The translations under genes and the position numbers were made by a program. A stretch of 64,000 bases of DNA. Origin: Sphingobacteriales bacterium. Lineage in GTDB: Bacteria > Bacteroidota > Bacteroidia > Chitinophagales > Chitinophagaceae. The notes under the pieces were generated by a model that was given only the letters and a program-made list of their open reading frames with translations, had not been told where the DNA came from and ran no database searches. This document shows, piece by piece, positions 62,988 through 64,000 of this stretch (positions within the stretch are counted from its first letter, which is position 1; each line of letters starts with the position of its first letter). The stretch covers positions 124,001-188,000 of the forward strand of contig SEFT01000008.1 of the NCBI GenBank assembly GCA_004144175.1, written 5' to 3'.

Positions 62988-63465
62988 ATGGACCAATTTT
63001 ATAAACAGATAGATGATGTTTTAGAAGCTGCTGATTGACATCGCAGGTATCGCTACTATCTGTTTATCGCTAGACGGGGTACCTAATACGCCTGACGTTG
63101 AGAATATAATAGCTGGGAAACTGTTTGGATTCTATTTGCAAAAATCAGATCAAATATTCAGGCAGCCGTTTATACTAAATATGTTGTTGGACATATTTTA
63201 TCGCCATCCTTATGTCTTTGAAGTAAACCGGAATAAAGCCGATGCGTTTCTAGCCTGTTCAATGACAATTTTCTTTCAGCCCAAGGGTGATGTGGGCAGT
63301 GATTTAGACGTAGCCGTCGACACGTTATTGATGCTTATAACGGATAAGGAAACTTTTCCCGATGGGCAAGGTGTGTTAAAGGCGTTCATTGAAAAGTACC
63401 CTGACAACAGCTATATAGAAGTTATCCAATCAAGCCTTGATTGGATAACTCTTACATTTCAGTAG
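62988..63465 (+). pseudogene. Frameshifted gene of unknown function
   Basis: ATG 62988 opens MDQFYKQIDDVLEAAD and then hits TGA at 63036. A second frame, one base shifted, runs on from the same place (LLIDIAGIATICLSLDGVP...) to the stop at 63463-63465. Joining them near GCTGCTG (about 63029-63035) gives one protein of about 158 residues, acidic and helix-rich at the end. The second frame has no ATG; the first 40 or so residues of it would be lost if it began at its TTG (63136). One extra base, by mutation or sequencing error, explains this. Family unknown; an immunity- or SMI1-like role is only a guess. Confidence 0.6.
63421..63449. other. Perfect inverted repeat inside the 3' end of the frameshifted gene
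   Basis: Thirteen-base arms GTTATCCAATCAA and its complement with a three-base loop. It lies within coding sequence and just beyond the stop of the convergent NYN gene, so it could end that transcript. It lacks a good T run. Confidence 0.6.
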
Positions 63466-64000
63466 CTATAGTTACGTCGTCATCCTTCTTGCGCCTGTTG
63501 CCTTTACCTGTTTTGCGGGCTTCCTTTTTAGCCTTTATGCGTACGTATACATGCTTCACATTTCCGTTACCCTTATTTACCGAACGTTCATCAATGTCAA
63601 AAGCCTCTGCGCCTTTCAGCAGCAATAGCAGTTTTTTATAGCCATAGTTGCGGGGGTCGAAAGACGGCTGCTTTTTGATGATCAGGTTTCCTACCTCAGC
63701 AAGGAAGGCCCAACCTGTTTCGTCGGCTACGTCGTTGATGGTGTCCGACAACAGCTTTACCAGCTTTTTGTCTATTTCCAGAATGGTTTCAGCCGTTTCC
63801 TGTTTTTCCTTTTCCTCCTCGTGCGTTTCTTCTGCGCGTTTGCCTTTTAGTATCTCTATGAACACAAACTTATCGCAGGCGGCTATGAATGGTGCAGGGG
63901 TTTTCTTTTGCCCCATACCTATCACCTTCATGCCTGCCTCTCTCAGCCGCAGCGCCAGTCGGGTAAAGTCGCTGTCGCTGGATATGATGCAGAATCCATC
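63452..64000 (-). CDS. NYN-domain protein, C-terminal part (partial)
   Basis: The frame runs to the right edge of the window without a start; 182 residues are seen. The first residues (GFCIISSDSDFTRLALRLREAG, then MKVIGMGQKKTPAPF) are the end of a NYN/LabA-type PIN-like RNase domain with its acidic SSDSDF metal site. A charged helical linker (GKRAEETHEEEKEKQE) leads to a winged OST-HTH/LOTUS-type domain (about the last 110 residues, WAFLAEVGNLIIKKQPSFDPRNYGYKKLLLLLKGAEAFDI) and a basic tail. This is the usual bacterial NYN plus OST-HTH layout, which should act on RNA. Its stop overlaps the convergent gene by 14 bases. Confidence 0.88.
   Translation of the reverse strand, partial: DGFCIISSDSDFTRLALRLREAGMKVIGMGQKKTPAPFIAACDKFVFIEILKGKRAEETHEEEKEKQETAETILEIDKKLVKLLSDTINDVADETGWAFLAEVGNLIIKKQPSFDPRNYGYKKLLLLLKGAEAFDIDERSVNKGNGNVKHVYVRIKAKKEARKTGKGNRRKKDDDVTIATEM

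Noticed and set aside
1-64000. CRISPR array, rRNA genes or prophage
   Set aside because: No regularly spaced direct repeats, no rRNA-like stretches and no phage structural genes were seen.

Overview
The window comes from a member of the Bacteroidota, most likely of the Chitinophagaceae/Chitinophagales type. Signs of this are type IX secretion C-terminal sorting domains on two secreted proteins (44134-45489, 57354-59648), lipoproteins with short signal peptides and a Cys followed by charged residues, a LytS-type kinase paired with a LytTR regulator, promoter boxes of the form TAnnTTTG (several preceded by TTG about 20 bases upstream), and weak Shine-Dalgarno use. Nearly all of it reads as vertically inherited chromosome with short gaps.

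Layout. 1-6625: end of an FtsE-like ATPase gene, then a surface-glycan group (family 2 and family 4 glycosyltransferases, a sugar formyltransferase) with ribBA in its midst. 6631-15545: a giant TamB-like protein and an AsmA-like protein, both on the minus strand, around a prolyl oligopeptidase. 15641-19568: aspS, a lipoprotein and a DUF5723-type outer-membrane protein. 19822-22187: the ribosomal stalk operon rplK-rplA-rplJ-rplL, closed by a terminator and without nusG/secE before it or rpoB after it. 22331-26184: an AT-richer accessory stretch with an OLD-type ATPase/TOPRIM nuclease, a REP-associated tyrosine transposase flanked by its inverted REP-like hairpins, a DUF4373-like replication-type protein, a HicB-like small protein and the decayed tail of a desaturase paralogue. 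26252-28113: an LpxL-type acyltransferase translationally coupled to a fatty acid desaturase.

28386-37884: a J-domain/KTSC fusion, an M23 peptidase, a YgiB/YgiC-like pair, two disordered hydrophilic proteins, several lipoproteins and a YgiD-type dioxygenase. 38031-46842: an Omp85-like barrel, EcsC, a double-domain M16 protease, a T9SS cargo with Trp-rich repeats, and a lone RfbH/ColD-like enzyme whose PLP lysine is replaced by histidine. 47160-50041: an envelope-stress type operon (LiaF-like, DUF4288, LytS-like kinase, LytTR regulator). 50191-64000: a glycosyltransferase, an orphan histidine kinase, tRNA-Leu(GAG), a cytochrome c, AraC and YafY/WYL regulators, hemerythrin, BrkB, a YycJ-type hydrolase, a beta-helix T9SS protein, DinB, GNAT, bestrophin, a probably frameshifted gene, and the 3' end of an NYN-domain gene.

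Most genes point to envelope building and maintenance: glycan synthesis, lipid A and fatty acid tailoring, lipid transport to the outer membrane, surface cargo and stress sensing. I found no CRISPR array, rRNA, prophage or obvious large new system. The most unusual parts are the repeat-rich accessory stretch beside the ribosomal operon and the lysine-to-histidine dehydratase. All functions are read from sequence motifs alone, with no database search.
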